Positions 38,501 through 50,549 of a stretch of 64,000 nt of DNA are shown here, one piece after another. The notes beneath the pieces were generated by a model. It did not search any database. It was given only the letters and a program-made list of their open reading frames with translations, and was not told where the DNA came from. A program made the position numbers and the translations under genes. Source of the DNA: Nymphaea colorata (lineage: Eukaryota; Streptophyta; Magnoliopsida; Nymphaeales; Nymphaeaceae); assembly GCF_008831285.2 (NCBI RefSeq), contig NC_045147.1, positions 17,710,854-17,774,853 of the forward strand, read 5' to 3'. Position 1 is the stretch's first letter; every line of letters begins with the position of its first letter.

Positions 38501-40211
38501 TGCCGGGTAGTATATGTTCTGCATGCTGATGAAACTGGAAAGCTCATAACAGGAACGCCAGATGATGAATCCCTTGCTTCAGTTGATTGGGTTCTGGTAG
38601 ATAGTGTTCAAGGTGGCAGGTCTGTGGTACTCTTCTGGTCTCTGAAATACTTCTCAGCTTTCATTGTGCATTTTTGCTTAAGCTGTAAATGTTGAGGGCA
38701 ATGATGCACGTAGCACATTGTTTGATTCATATGCTTTATTTTGATAGTGAGCTTGAAAATTAGTGATAATATATGTTGTAATGATGCACCTAGTTTGTGC
38801 TGAAATTGTGCACGTTTGTTTTTTATTCATGAACTTGAAAATTAGTGATATTACTACATATGATGTGCAAGCAACTGCAGGACTTGTTCGCAGCATTTGC
38901 ATTCATGCATGTGAAAACTTGAAGATTGGATTGAGACACTTTCTAGTAGCAAAAAAAATCTGTCAGGCAACCCATTGAGATTTTGACAGCAAAATATTCA
39001 GATACACCAGTCCTTTAGTCAATTATTATTCATTCGCATGATTGGCTGTTGCAAAAATTTGTTTTCATCAACCAGAGCATCTTTTTTCGGTTTACCATGA
39101 TACCTCAACCTGTAGTTAGTGCTGTCCTCTTTGAATCCAAGTTTCTCCTACCAGCTGGCATTTAGTCTTAATATTTTATTAATTTTGTGCAATGTTCATG
39201 TGTTTACTGAAATAATTGGCAGAAAGAACCTTCCAGAAATATTTTTCTGCTTCTACAAATGAAGTGCCTCTTAATTTGTATATTATGCACCCACATTATT
39301 TTGTTTTATTTATTTGGACAAGTTAATACTTGTGCATTTGTCAATTGCTTTTTCTTCACGTGGATTTGTGCAAGTTGTGACAAAGAACAGCAGATATGAT
39401 CCGAGTTGTGCATAGGTACATAACAAACTTCTTCATCCAGTATTGTGCTTTTTAGTTTGTAAAACTTCCTTGAAGCATCTGAAATTGTCACCTAATTGCA
39501 TCACAGCATGCATTTACCATGATGCTGAAATTGTCCAACATCAATATTGAGTGACTATGTTTCCATCCAGTAGAATTCTGTTGTTTTATACTTCTGGAAA
39601 GAATCAATCTTCTTGATCATTTTTCCTGGACGCACAGATTGTTCCAGGTTTGGTACAAAATTTTCGACATCAACTTGCCCTTGGTTTTTTGTTGAGAGTG
39701 ATGTATTCTTTGTTGCATTTGGTGTGCTCCGTACATGCGTCCCTGCTTTTGGTCTTCTTTCTAACGGATGCTCCACGAGAAATTAATTGTTTGTTTCGCA
39801 TTGGTTATATGACAATATTTCTGTACATGCTGCTCTTTCATTGTTCCCTTATGCCTAATGTGCTTCTGATACTAACGCTATCTGTTACCGATTTAAGTGC
39901 ACCACATATTTCTTCATGTGAGGATGCATAAACACACGGCATGTCATTTTATATTAAGTGTTCTCCAACGTACGTGCAGTGGTAAAGGTTTTGACTGGGG
40001 AAAGTTTAAACTGCCTTCGATTCAAAGTAAGCACGGCTGGCTGTTGGCAGGAGGCCTTAACCCAGACAATGTTCGTCAAGCTATTGAAATTCTGAAACCT
40101 CAAGGGGTCGATGTGAGCAGTGGTATATGTGCTTCAGATGGACTTGCGAAAGACCTGAAAAAAATATCTGCCTTCATGCAAAACGCAAGGACTGCGTGCT
40201 CAATGACATAG
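35513..40211 (+). CDS. PAI1: phosphoribosylanthranilate isomerase, plastid, 4 exons
   Basis: Third step of tryptophan synthesis from anthranilate: Amadori rearrangement of N-(5'-phosphoribosyl)anthranilate to CdRP, in the plastid. Proposed exons are 35513-35659, 38072-38380, 38453-38619 and 39980-40211 (phases 0, 0, 2), giving 284 residues. Exons 2-4 are secure. [13 protein letters not shown] carries catalytic Cys77; [17 protein letters not shown] carries catalytic Asp202; AGGLNPDNV and GVDVSSGI form the phosphate-binding end of the TIM barrel, all as in TrpF and Arabidopsis PAI1. Exon 1 is inferred. It starts at an ATG directly after an in-frame TAA, encodes 49 residues ([10 protein letters not shown]..., rich in Ser, Arg and Lys) suited to a transit peptide, and ends CGGCAG before GTGAGA. 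It joins KRSKQTVAQ in frame, but the 2.4-kb intron leaves room for another solution. Confidence 0.88.
35660..38071 (+). other. PAI intron 1 (inferred)
   Basis: Between the proposed transit-peptide exon and the first barrel exon. It is T-rich with no other recognisable gene. The acceptor used is TTTGCAG at 38065-38071; an upstream TTTATAG (ending 38021) is an alternative but does not keep frame with the proposed exon 1. Confidence 0.5.
38620..39979 (+). other. PAI intron 3 with an 80-bp tandem duplication
   Basis: GTCTGT donor and GTGCAG acceptor. Inside, about 38700-38780 is repeated at about 38781-38862; both copies contain AATGATGCAC and CTTGAAAATTAGTGATA. Confidence 0.8.
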
Positions 40212-40498
40212 TCTCAGAAGCAGAAGGCATCTTAAGATTGTCTAGAATTAGACCTGCCAATGTTAATGTACGAACAGAATCCCCGGAATGTTGCCAACAT
40301 CAGATCTGAAAAACATTGTGAATGAATTGATTTTGATAGACTTGTCTTGCCCTTGCGTGGAAAATAATCAGAACCAGTTCTTCTTAGGGATGACTAACAC
40401 CTGGTTGAATTTTTCCTGCCTGCTGGGTGAAATGCTCTTTGGCCCCAACGGAAATTTTTACCTTGGCAAACATGGAAGGGCGTGCAGGGAGATGAAAC

Positions 40499-40649
40499 GC
40501 GGTCGGAATTTATGACCAGGACTTGTTTAGTGGCAGCAATCAGCAGTTTACGGTATTGTTTCATACCATGGCGGTCGGAATTTATGACCAGGCAGATGAC
40601 TTGTTTAGTGGCAGCAGTCAGCAGTTTACGGTATTTTTTCATACCATGG
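40499..40649. repeat. tandem duplication, about 72 bp x 2
   Basis: Two adjacent copies start GCGGTCGGAATTTATGACC. The second copy carries a 7-base insertion and a few changes. They lie about 290 bp after the PAI stop codon. Confidence 0.9.
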
Positions 40650-41818
40650 CGCCATTGTGTTTAAATGGGATTTTGGCTTAAGTGAACTTAATCAGCTCTT
40701 TGTCCTGAAGGGTTTCCTAAATTCTAATTATGCTTACAATCATGCCAAGATTTTGAAATATCATAACAATTTTAAAATGAAGATTTTGTAAAAAAACACG
40801 CCCAAGTTTTGATGGAATGACAAGAAGCTTAGTATATGATGTATTCGAAATATTCCAAGCTTGGTGATCATGTGCAAAGTTGTAAGATTTTTCGGGGTGA
40901 ATGTTTTAGCTTCTTCAACCGGAGTCTCTACGCTCTACACTGCACTGAGACAAGGTGGGTGCAGAAGCATATCGGATTGCCGGCGCCTTTCAGACCCATC
41001 TATTCCACGCGCGATCAGACCTACTGAACCAGAGCGGGCTAGATGGCAGCAACTGAGGAAATTAAAGCCCTAATAATGGCTTGGTCGTGTCCTTTGGCTG
41101 TTGGGACCTTTAATTTGACACCCAAGTGCTGTGCTTCATCTGTGAGGTCTGTTGAGAGTCTTCTAATTGTTGTGGTTGACTTGACCGTGGCTCACGGGAC
41201 TTTGGTCCATAATTATGGCTCTGAGTTTCTCCATTACCGGCCATCTTGGCAAGTTTGTTTCCTTGCCTGGCGTTTGGCCGGGAATGAGCCCAGACTTCTC
41301 CTTCAATCAAGGGATGCTTGTGCGTCTTTAATATCATGGTGTCCCCTCAACTTGATTATGTCTACAACTTCATGATACTTTTCGAGTTTTGATATGAATT
41401 GGTAGAAGCCTTTTAAAAACCAAAATTGATGCTCAAAAAAAGGTAAGGGTATGTCTGATAGCATTGGATTTCAGGTTGGCGACTGATCTGAAATGATCTA
41501 AAAGCCCTTCCATATCGACCCACGATAGTAAATAAACACTGGATCGTATCACTATATATAAATGAAGATCTCAGACCCCCAGTCACAAGGCCAGAACTTC
41601 ATATACGAGGTCTGACTTTTTTCTTCTTTTTTTAAAAAGCTTGTTCTGGCTAGGGCTCAAAACGGATCACATTCTAAACAGATCTTAAACCTAAATCCAA
41701 CCATTTGTGTCCTGCCACAAATATGGAAGGGAGTGGATCCAATTCAGATCCATATTCGAAGGAATCAGACTCGAAGAGTTTGATACTAAGTATCATAGCT
41801 GGTGGGACTAGCTGGTCG

Positions 41819-41934
41819 GTGAGAGCTCAATCATCAGTTTGATTCTCATAGGCACTATTCAATTGGACTGCAAATAGTGAGAGCTCAATCATTAGTTTGA
41901 TTCTCATAGGCACTACCCATTTGGACTGCAAATA
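41819..41934. repeat. 58-bp tandem duplication
   Basis: Two adjacent copies of a unit starting GTGAGAGCTCAATCAT, about 93 percent alike. Confidence 0.9.
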
Positions 41935-42740
41935 GTGGCAATGTGACACTCTAGTTGACAGGTATACCAAAGGTCCACCTAAGTCTTAAACCAACCTGAA
42001 ACCTAGTAGGAAGGGGAAGGTGGGAAGGCTTCGCGAGCAGCTTACTTGAAACCATATTCTTTCTTGTTAACCAAGTACAGTGTGCTTGGATTGGGTCAGA
42101 TCCAGCAACGGCAGCGACCCAGACCAGACGAACCCTCTTTGAATATGACAACAAGAACGTACAAACAATAATCGAGGCATCCAATCTTGGAAGTTGGATC
42201 TGCCGATATTCAAAACTCGGATGCCCTACAATGTGGCTTACATCAATCAAATTCATTTAATAAATGTGTTTTCTGACCACTTGAAAAATAGTACCATTTA
42301 AAATAACTGTCCCCTAAACTGTCAGAATTGTGAGAGAGATTCATCTTCATCAACCATGAAGATCAAGAAGCAACGAGTAACAAAAAGACAGTGAGAAAGT
42401 AAAAAGAGGGAACGGACATTGTTATCAATCAGCATTAGTGAGAAGAGTACAGCTTGTGCAGCATAAAAGAACATGGCAACGGCTACAAAAGAAAGCGATT
42501 TCTTTCTTTTAGCAAACTTTAAACTTCATGGTTCAATCGAAGGATATTTTTGGATTATTTTTATCTTATGATATAAAAAAAATTAAGCAATTAAATGGTC
42601 CAATTCTTGCAAGATTCTTGGTCATAGCCCAGAAAATAAATAATTTAGATAGAAAGAATGTCAAGATAATAAATAATTTAGATAGAAAGAAGGTCAAGAT
42701 TGGCAAACCCAACTACAATATGATAGTAAAATATTTGTAT

Positions 42741-42756
42741 ATCCCTCTCTCTCTCT

Positions 42757-42848
<92 letters not shown>
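42741..42848. repeat. compound microsatellite (CT)n(AT)n
   Basis: A short CT run, then CA, then about 90 bp of TA. Confidence 0.95.
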
Positions 42849-42852
<4 letters not shown>

Positions 42853-43080
42853 CATGCGGATCCACCATTGTGACCTACTTAGCTCCATCTCCAATGTATT
42901 ATAAATTCTCATTTAAGTGTGTTAGCATGTCCTCAAAAATGACATTGACCAGGTCCACATTCCAATATGTCATAGGAACGAAAGAAATTTTCAGGAACAA
43001 TTATCTCATGTTGGAGAGGCTAATTTAGCTTCGGCTGCCAACCTTTTAAGAAAGAGAAAGGAAAATAAAAGGTGTAATTG

Positions 43081-44701
43081 GGCGGTGCTGACGTGCCACG
43101 GAGCCACCACTCGGTTCTCATATCGTGGGGTCAAACGCTCGGAGACGACGGACCGTTTCTTCCCCGATATTTATTTTTCTTTTTCCAAATAAAGAATTAA
43201 TTTAAGAAAAGCATGATTGATCGAAAACCGCGAAAGAGCAAACCGGAAAGTCGAGTTAAACGATGAAAGGACAATAGATAAATAAATAAATAAATGAGCG
43301 TCAGCTGGAGGAAGTGGTTCTGAGAAGATAACTGTTGTTGAGCTCCCTCGTTCTTCTTCCTTGCTTTTCTTTTCCTTAATTTTTTCGATCTTCGTTTCTG
43401 TTGTCCTCGACCTTCAGATTGTTCCTCCCAGAACTTGTATTGGAGGGTTCGCTCTTCTTTCAGCTCTTTCTCTCTCTGTCTCTCTCTCTTCGTGGGAGAA
43501 GAATTCGGGTAACTCTGGAGCTTCCTTTCTTATAATTTTTCATGTTTTTTCAGCTTATGGTTTTTCGTTGATGCCAAGACAAGATTGAGGTTTTTGATTC
43601 GCTCGCTGTTTCCGAATTTGGTTTTCTTAAAACGTTTTCCTCTTTACGTCGTGTCTTCCGGTGGAGGATTAGCGTTGTTTGACCAGGTCTCGAAAATTAT
43701 GACAAGTTTGGTTGCAGAGATGTCCCGTTCTTTTGGTGTGAGTCGTTGAGCTGAATTTGGTGGTTTTCTCGACGGTGATGTTTGATTTTTGGGCGGTGGT
43801 GGGATGAGAATTTCGGGAGGGATCGTGTCTAGGAAGTGGTAATGGAATTGGTCGAAATTTGAGCTTTTCGATCATTCGTTTCGGTGAGTTTGCAGAAATT
43901 TAGGGGTTTCATCTCGGTTTCTGGTATATTTACTGGAAAATTGCGTTGGCTTTGATTGGACTTTGGGTTCACTTATTTTGTTCTCTTTGCAGCTAATGTA
44001 AGATTTTGGAACTTATTTTATGTTAGCTTTAAGCATGATCGTCAAAGGTTCAGAAAAATAAAGTGGTTCTTGGTGAAGGATGATGATTGCGAATGTTTGG
44101 AGAAAAGAAGTTGCGCGCATGTGGGGAGTTCATTTTCGCGTGGTTTTACCTTTTACAACATTCAATTGAGAGTCCAGTCTTTGAAGTTTTTTCCCTAAAT
44201 TATCCGTTGAATCTTGTGTTCTGCAGCGAGTCCCGTAGTTGCTCAAGAGCCATGACTAGTTTTTACTGGTTATTTATGTCTTGGTTTGGCTTGGTTTTTC
44301 CTGGCACTGAGATGTGGCTGATGAACTCCTCGTGCTTCGCTTCTTGTTTTTTATTTGATGCTTTTGTGCTGTTTAATTCCTGAAAACTTGTTTGTGCTTG
44401 TGTTGCTGTAGATTGTTTTTCGAAGCTTCAGTAATGGTACAGAGTATGACATTCGTTTCTCGATTTTATCGTTTTCTTTTGGTTTCTGTGAAAATGGTAT
44501 TTATTCAACTCATGAAAGATGCTCATCGACCTGTATTTTTTTTGCTGAAACACCTGCTTGTGCTGGTGCTTTGACATTTAAAGTGAGAAAACAGAATATT
44601 ATATACATTTTTCTGTGTTTAATGCTTGTAACGTTCAATGTGATTCGTTGAATTGCTTCTGAGCTGCAGGCAGACAGATCTAAATTTACAAGTTTAAGTA
44701 A
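43081..44701 (+). promoter_or_regulatory. promoter and 5' leader of the WEB1-like gene
   Basis: A GC-richer block at 43083-43165 carries TGACGTGCC (43089-43097), an ACGT-core element. A CT-rich leader follows at about 43335-43500. An acceptor-like TGCAG at about 44666-44670 lies 31 bases before the start codon, so a leader intron is likely between about 43.5 and 44.67 kb. No TATA box was assigned with confidence. Confidence 0.45.
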
Positions 44702-47442
44702 ATGGAAGAAAGGTCGACCGTTGGTGTCCCCGTTCCCCCTTCATTACCTTCTCAAGAAGATCCAAATCTCCATTTAGCAACACCTGCTGTTCCTTTAACT
44801 AATGGTGCAAAAATGCACGAGGAAGCTGTTGTTAAAGAATATGAGGCATCATCATCCTCACAAGCAGTGCCTGGTATCGCAGCAGCGGATCTTGATGAAA
44901 CAAAGTCGTCATCACCTATGGTGGAAGCAAAGCCTTTAGTCGAGGAACTTACCACAGAAAGGTCAGATTTAACTGGCATTATACTGACTGAGGCTTCAGA
45001 TGATGATAAGCATGAGAAAAAAACTGAGATGCTAAAACCTGGAAAGGTAGGAGATGATAGTCTTTTGTCAGATGATCAGGAACAGAATGTGGAGCCGTTA
45101 TTGAGCCCTAAAGAAACCGTCGTTGAAAAGGCAGACTTTGATGTTGGGATGAGTCCTAGCTTGCCCCAAGAAGAAATTGTAATTAGGCCATCTGAAACTG
45201 CAGAAGCGTGCAACCTATCCTTCAGCAGCATGAAACAGGTGGCGGCACATAGAGCGCTTATTGATACTGCAGCACCTTTTGAATCTGTCAAAGAAGCTGT
45301 GACCAAATTTGGGGGAATTATTGATTGGAAGGCCCATAAAACGCTGACAATGGAGGTATGCACCATGCAGAATCTAGTTTTTCTACTTTCACTTGTTTCT
45401 CTGCACATTCTGCACGAACAGATTTACAAGTTTTCTGGTGCAATTATTAGCACATTTAATTGCGAGGGAGATGTATTGTTTTTAAACCAAACTTTGACAT
45501 TTATGTTGAAGTCTTTTGGTATCATGTTTGTGTGGAATAACTACTCTTTCATTAGAATTAACCAACTGAGGATGCATGTTTTTATTTCTTTTGGATACAG
45601 AGGCGCCAGATTGTGGAGCTTGAGCTTGAGAAGGTACAGAAAGAAGTTCCTGAATGCAAGAAGGAGCTGGAAATTGCAGAAAATGCGAAGGTCCAAGTGC
45701 TTCAGGAGCTAGACAGCACCAAGAGGCTCATCGAACAACTAAAAGTTGATCTGGAGAAAGCACATACTGAAGAAGAACAAGCAAAGCAAGATTCCAAGTT
45801 TGCTCAAATGCGGGTTGAAGAAATCAAGCAAGGGATTGCAGATGAAGCTAGTATTGCTGCAAAAGCTCAACTGGATGCTGCAAAATCCAGACATGAAGCT
45901 GCGCTTTCTGAGCTGAAGATGGTGAAGGATGAACTGGATGTCCTTAAAAGTCAGTATCTTATCCTGCTGGAAGAGAAGGACAAAGCTGTTAAGAAAGCTG
46001 AAGATGCATTATCTGCGTCAAAAGAACTAGAGAAGACAGTTGAGGACCTTACTTTGGAACTGATGACCACGAAGGAATCCTTAGAATTGGCCCATTCCTC
46101 ACATTTAGAAGCGGAAGAGCAGAGAGTTGCTGCTGCGTTGGCTAGAGATCAAGAAATCCTCAAGCAGGAGAGAGAAATGAAGATGGCAGATGAAGAAATA
46201 CAGAGCCTCACCGAGCAGCTTTCAGCATCTAACGATCTGAAGGCAAAATTAGAAACAGCATCTTCCTTGCTGCTCAATTTGAAGGCCGAATTAGCAGCTT
46301 ATATGGAAGCTAAACTGGAGTCGGAAACCTGTGAAATTGAAGAAGAAAAAGTGCTGAGTACAGAGCTAGAAGAAGCTAAGCAGGCTCAGAGAGCCACACT
46401 TGCTGCATTGTCTTCTACCACAACTGAGCTGGAAGATGTCAAGGTTAAAATTGAGAAGGCAAAAGAGGAAGTGAAATGCCTCAGAGTTGCAGCTATGTCA
46501 CTCAAAGCAGAGTTGGAAAGGGAAAAATCCGCATTTGCCACTATGAGACAAAGAGAAGGAATAGCAAGTGTTACGGTCTCTGCCCTAGAAGCAGAACTCA
46601 GTAAGACAAGGTCAGAGATTGAAGCAGCTCAAATGAGGGAGAAAGAAGTAAGAGAGAGTATGGTCGAACTTCCCAAAGCACTGCAACAAGCTGCTCAAGA
46701 AGCAGATGAGGCTAAATCATTGGCACAGTCTGCACGGGAGGATTTACACAGGGTGAAGGAAGAAGCGGAATTCGCCAAAGCAGGTGCAAGCACCACGGAG
46801 AGCCGACTACATGCAGCATTGAAGGAGATAGAGGCGGCCCAGGCTTCAGAGAAACTGGCTTTGGCTGCAATCAAAGCACTTCATGAAAGTGAAACAGCTT
46901 CAAGCATGCCGGCCGAGAGCGAGCCTTCTGGGGTGACTCTTTCTCTTGAACAGTACTATGAGCTCAGCAAGAAAGCACATGAAGCTGAGGAGCTTGCCAA
47001 TGCAAGGGTGGCAGCTGCCATATCTGAAATAGATGCAGCCAAAGAGGCCGAGTCAAAAAGCTTGGAGAGATTAGAGGCAGCAAGCCGTGAGTTGACAGCA
47101 AAGAGAGAGGCACTGCGGGTGGCAAAAGAGAAGGCTGAACGCGCGAAGGAAGGCAAATTGGGGGTGGAACAGGAACTAAGGAAATGGAGAGCAGAGCACG
47201 AGCAGAGAAGGAAAGCAAAGGAGTCAGCTTCTGGGGTAATAAATCCCATTAGTAGCAGCCCAACTAGTGGTGCTGTTGAGGGGAAGGTCGTAAGCAAATC
47301 CGATGCTGAACAGGACTCCAAGGTTTTTGTACCGGAAACTGATACGGAGAATGCTTCCCCGGACACAGATATGAAAAAGAAGAAAAAGTCTCTGTTCCCC
47401 AAGATTGTCATGTTCATGGGCATGAAAAAGGGAGGCAATTAA
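44702..47442 (+). CDS. WEB1: WEB1-like coiled-coil protein (chloroplast movement), 2 exons
   Basis: Member of the WEB family (DUF827), cytosolic coiled-coil proteins that with PMI2 control blue-light chloroplast photorelocation through cp-actin filaments. Exons 44702-45355 and 45601-47442 are joined by an in-phase GT-AG intron, giving 831 residues; Arabidopsis WEB1 is close to this length. Residues 1 to about 180 are acidic, low-complexity and poorly conserved. The family signature [20 protein letters not shown] lies at about 190-210, just before the intron. About 220 to 770 is an almost continuous coiled coil ([36 protein letters not shown]) ending with [20 protein letters not shown] and [18 protein letters not shown], both WEB1 hallmarks. 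The tail [19 protein letters not shown] is the usual basic-hydrophobic end. The last codons and stop are copied in a downstream tandem duplication. Confidence 0.94.
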
Positions 47443-48204
47443 AGCTGCTTTGGCCTTGCAAGTAAATTATATTTGTTCTGTTGTTACAAGACCTGCTTCA
47501 TTCTTCTCATGGTGTAAAATTATGGTTCCTTGTTGAGGTGCATATATGGTTCTGGTGATTGGCGGAGGGGCATCAGTCATTGTTGAAGTGCATCACAACA
47601 TAAATTTGTGTACTACCTGTGAGCAATAAGTGTCAGTCCATAAATTATTCATGGGAGTTTCCTGGTCATAGTTTCTGTTGTAAAAGTTTATACTGTAAAA
47701 TGAATTAGCTTGTTGCAGTTTCAGGATGTGATACCTGCTATAATTAATACCATATTCTTTACTGGACTCCCACTGGATTCTATCGTGTTTTACATATGCA
47801 ATACTCATAAAACACAAGGGCGGAAATTAGAGCTGCTTTCGCCTCGCAAGTAAATTATATTTGTTCTATTGTTATAAGACCTGCTTCATTCTTCTCATGG
47901 TGTAAAATTATGGTTCTGTTGTTGAGGTGCATATATGGTTCTGATGATTGATGGAGGAGCATCAGTCATTGTTGAAGTGCATCACAACATAGATTTGTGT
48001 ACTACCTGTAACCACCAAGTGTCAGTCCATGAAGTATTCATGGGAGCTTCTTGGACATAGCTTTTGTTGTAAAAGTTTATACTGTAACATGAATTGGCTT
48101 CTTGCAGTTTCAGGATGTGATATCTGCTATAATTGATACCAGATTCTTTACTGGACTCCCGCTGTATCCTATCGTGTTTTGTATACACAACATTTAAAAA
48201 ACAC
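47428..48204. repeat. 388-bp tandem duplication at the WEB1 3' end
   Basis: Unit 1 (about 47428-47815) begins within the last WEB1 codons (AAGGGAGGCAATTAA) and continues through the 3' UTR. Unit 2 (about 47816-48204) begins AAGGGCGGAAATTAG and follows the same order of words (GCAAGTAAATTATATTTGTT, GTTGAAGTGCATCACAAC, CAGTTTCAGGATGTGAT). The copies look roughly 90 percent alike, so this is not a very recent event. Confidence 0.95.
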
Positions 48205-49800
48205 AATCTAGGTAGTTTATTTTCTAGAAAAAGGGCAAGTTTTAGATCATGTAGTTGACATGCCTTGAACGCATGTGCGTGGTAGAGGACCAATGAAATA
48301 TTTAATAAAGTGTTCAGTAGACATCCCTTTTCCGCATGAATCATAATTTTTAGTAAAGGAATAAGCTTTGAATTTCATATGAAACGAACGGAAATCTCCA
48401 GGAACTAAAAGCAGCACGTCAAAAAATGTTAATCTTTTTTTTTAGCATGTTTTTGTTGGCAAAAGCTTCTAACTTCTGCTAAACATACCACAGCAAGATT
48501 AGACTTAAGGTATATAGGGATATCAGTGGCTTGAATATAATCCAATATCTGATTTCAAGACGAATTCAAATGGTCTGACAAAATAAGAAGTGTAAATCCA
48601 ATCAACAGTAAGTTCAGACACCACATAAGACTTTTCTTACCAAATCATTTTACATGTGAGAGAGAATTCATATCCCGTTTTGCATTTCTACATCTCAATC
48701 TGACACTGATTTGAAGCCCATTTTAAGTCATGTCCAATTAGTTACATCTGGTACTTATTCTAATCCAATCCTTTTACATCCATATGTGCACTTGGAGAAA
48801 AAGGGGTTCACACCCATCGGTACCGAACGTGCATGCAAACAAACACAACAGTTCACTGTTTCCTCCTTGACTTTTTGTCTCTAATTAATTGGTAATATCT
48901 AAGAGCACTAGTCTGCTATTGTTACAGAATTCTAGTTAAAAGGTCAATTAAGCTGAATAAGATGATAATGAAAATAGCCTTTCTTGTTATACAGAAGTAC
49001 CAAAAGAAATTTCCAACTTGAATAGACAATATGAAAACCTGTAAATTAGTTTCACATGATCTGCAATGATAAGCCCCCATTTTTGCAATTTGTCTACTGA
49101 AAATGAAGCTCATGTCTCGTTGATGAATTTTTTTCTTTTTCAAATAAGAGAATTTCAATCACCAAGTTCACTGGATGCGTTAGGCATGCCAACTTGGGAG
49201 GAGCATGTTCTTGTTTTTAAGTAGGATTGCAAACAGATTAAAACAGAGTTGTTGGCAAATATGGATTAAAAACAAATTGATTTATGAAATTGGCAACTGT
49301 TCAGATTAATATGTTTAATTTCAGTGTTGGGGAAGATGTTAATATGCTTTTAAACTCTTCCATGAGAACTTCAACTAGGAACTTCTATACACAAATATGA
49401 ACTTGAAAGTAGCTTCCCAACCAAATCCACAACCGAAGACATTTTTATTGCATTTGGTTTCCAGATTGTTCAGATTGAATCGTACAGAAAATCTCTGCCT
49501 TACTTTGTGAATATGGTTCTTGCCAATTGTTTGATCAGTCGACAAAGTTTATCTGCCATATGTTTCAGGCTACAGATGGTCGTGATTCTTTCCTCTACTC
49601 TTTTCAGTTTGCTGCTATGGTTGCTTAACCAAATCTAAAGCTGCAGCACTGCTTTGTTGACAGTGACAGATTGAGCTAGTGAGAAATGTTGTTATCCCTC
49701 TACAGAATGTTGCAAGAAAGATTCAGTTTCCATTTTTGCTTCCTTCTGAAGATCTGCTTTGTCTTAGATACCAGTAGAAGACGAAGACAATGCCATGACT
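48205..49800. other. intergenic, no gene recognised
   Basis: AT-rich sequence with only short frames lacking domains. No clear transposon ends or RNA gene seen. Confidence 0.5.
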
Positions 49801-50140
49801 GGATGGGCTTCTGCTGCTCATGAGAATTGAGAAGGGCAATTGTCGGAGGCAATGGCGGAGTTCTTGCTTTGGAGTGGTAGATGGATCCGGGTCCAGCCAT
49901 ATGGTCCCGCAATGTGTGGATACAGGTCTGTGCCCCGCAAGCTCTAGCCGCCCCGAGCCCCTACGACTACGAGATAAGGGAGCCGAGAGAGACCCTCGTG
50001 AACAGTCTTCCGTAGTGACTCAGGCGCAGTTCGGGGCCGTTCGCTGCGTCCAACGGCATCCGACGGTGTGGCCCCGCTAGAACACGGTAAACACTCTGTC
50101 GCAGAATCACTGTCAATCTCCATAAGGCGCCGCGTGAGTC

Positions 50141-50147
50141 TCTCTCT

Positions 50148-50187
<40 letters not shown>
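50141..50187. repeat. microsatellite (CT)n upstream of the KEOPS gene
   Basis: CT run with two small interruptions in the presumed leader of the Cgi121 gene. Confidence 0.95.
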
Positions 50188-50193
<6 letters not shown>

Positions 50194-50483
50194 TCTTCTT
50201 CTTCGTCCTTTTCATCTTGCTTATCCAGAGGCAAATTGCTTTGCCTGTAGTGGCCGTCAAGCCTAAAAATTTTGCCTATCGTGATTGTGGGTATGGGGGT
50301 TTTATTGTGATCTGTTCTGAACTTTCTTGCTGGTTAGCTGTCAGCCTGTCCTTTTTATTCATCATTGAGAAATTATGGGCATTTTTATGGTAACGGGCTC
50401 TCTGTCCTTTTTGTTGCCTAAGGACAATACAAGTGTTCTTGTGCGGCTGCGCCTAACAACCTAACGACAATAATATTGTCTGT

Positions 50484-50549
50484 GGCTATTCCTTGACTGT
50501 AATCTGAGGCTATTCCTTGACTGTAATCTGAGGCTATTCCTTGACTCTA
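50484..50549. repeat. 24-bp tandem repeat, about 2.7 copies
   Basis: The unit GGCTATTCCTTGACTG plus TAATCTGA repeats at a spacing of exactly 24 bp. Confidence 0.9.

Larger units (their letters stand above)
40212..43080. other. intergenic between PAI and WEB1
   Basis: Begins with the PAI 3' UTR. It contains two tandem duplications (40499-40649 and 41819-41934) and a (CT)n(AT)n microsatellite at 42741-42848. The stretch 41.45-41.72 kb has repeat-like words (GATCTGAAATGATC, GATCTCAGACC). No gene recognised. Confidence 0.5.

Noticed and set aside
42528-43028. 166-codon plus-strand frame with a Tyr-Ile run
   Set aside because: Same artefact, from the TA microsatellite at 42741-42848.
46956-47438. 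160-codon minus-strand frame opposite WEB1
   Set aside because: A shadow of the WEB1 coding exon; its Ser/Leu/Ala-rich composition is the complement of coiled-coil codons.
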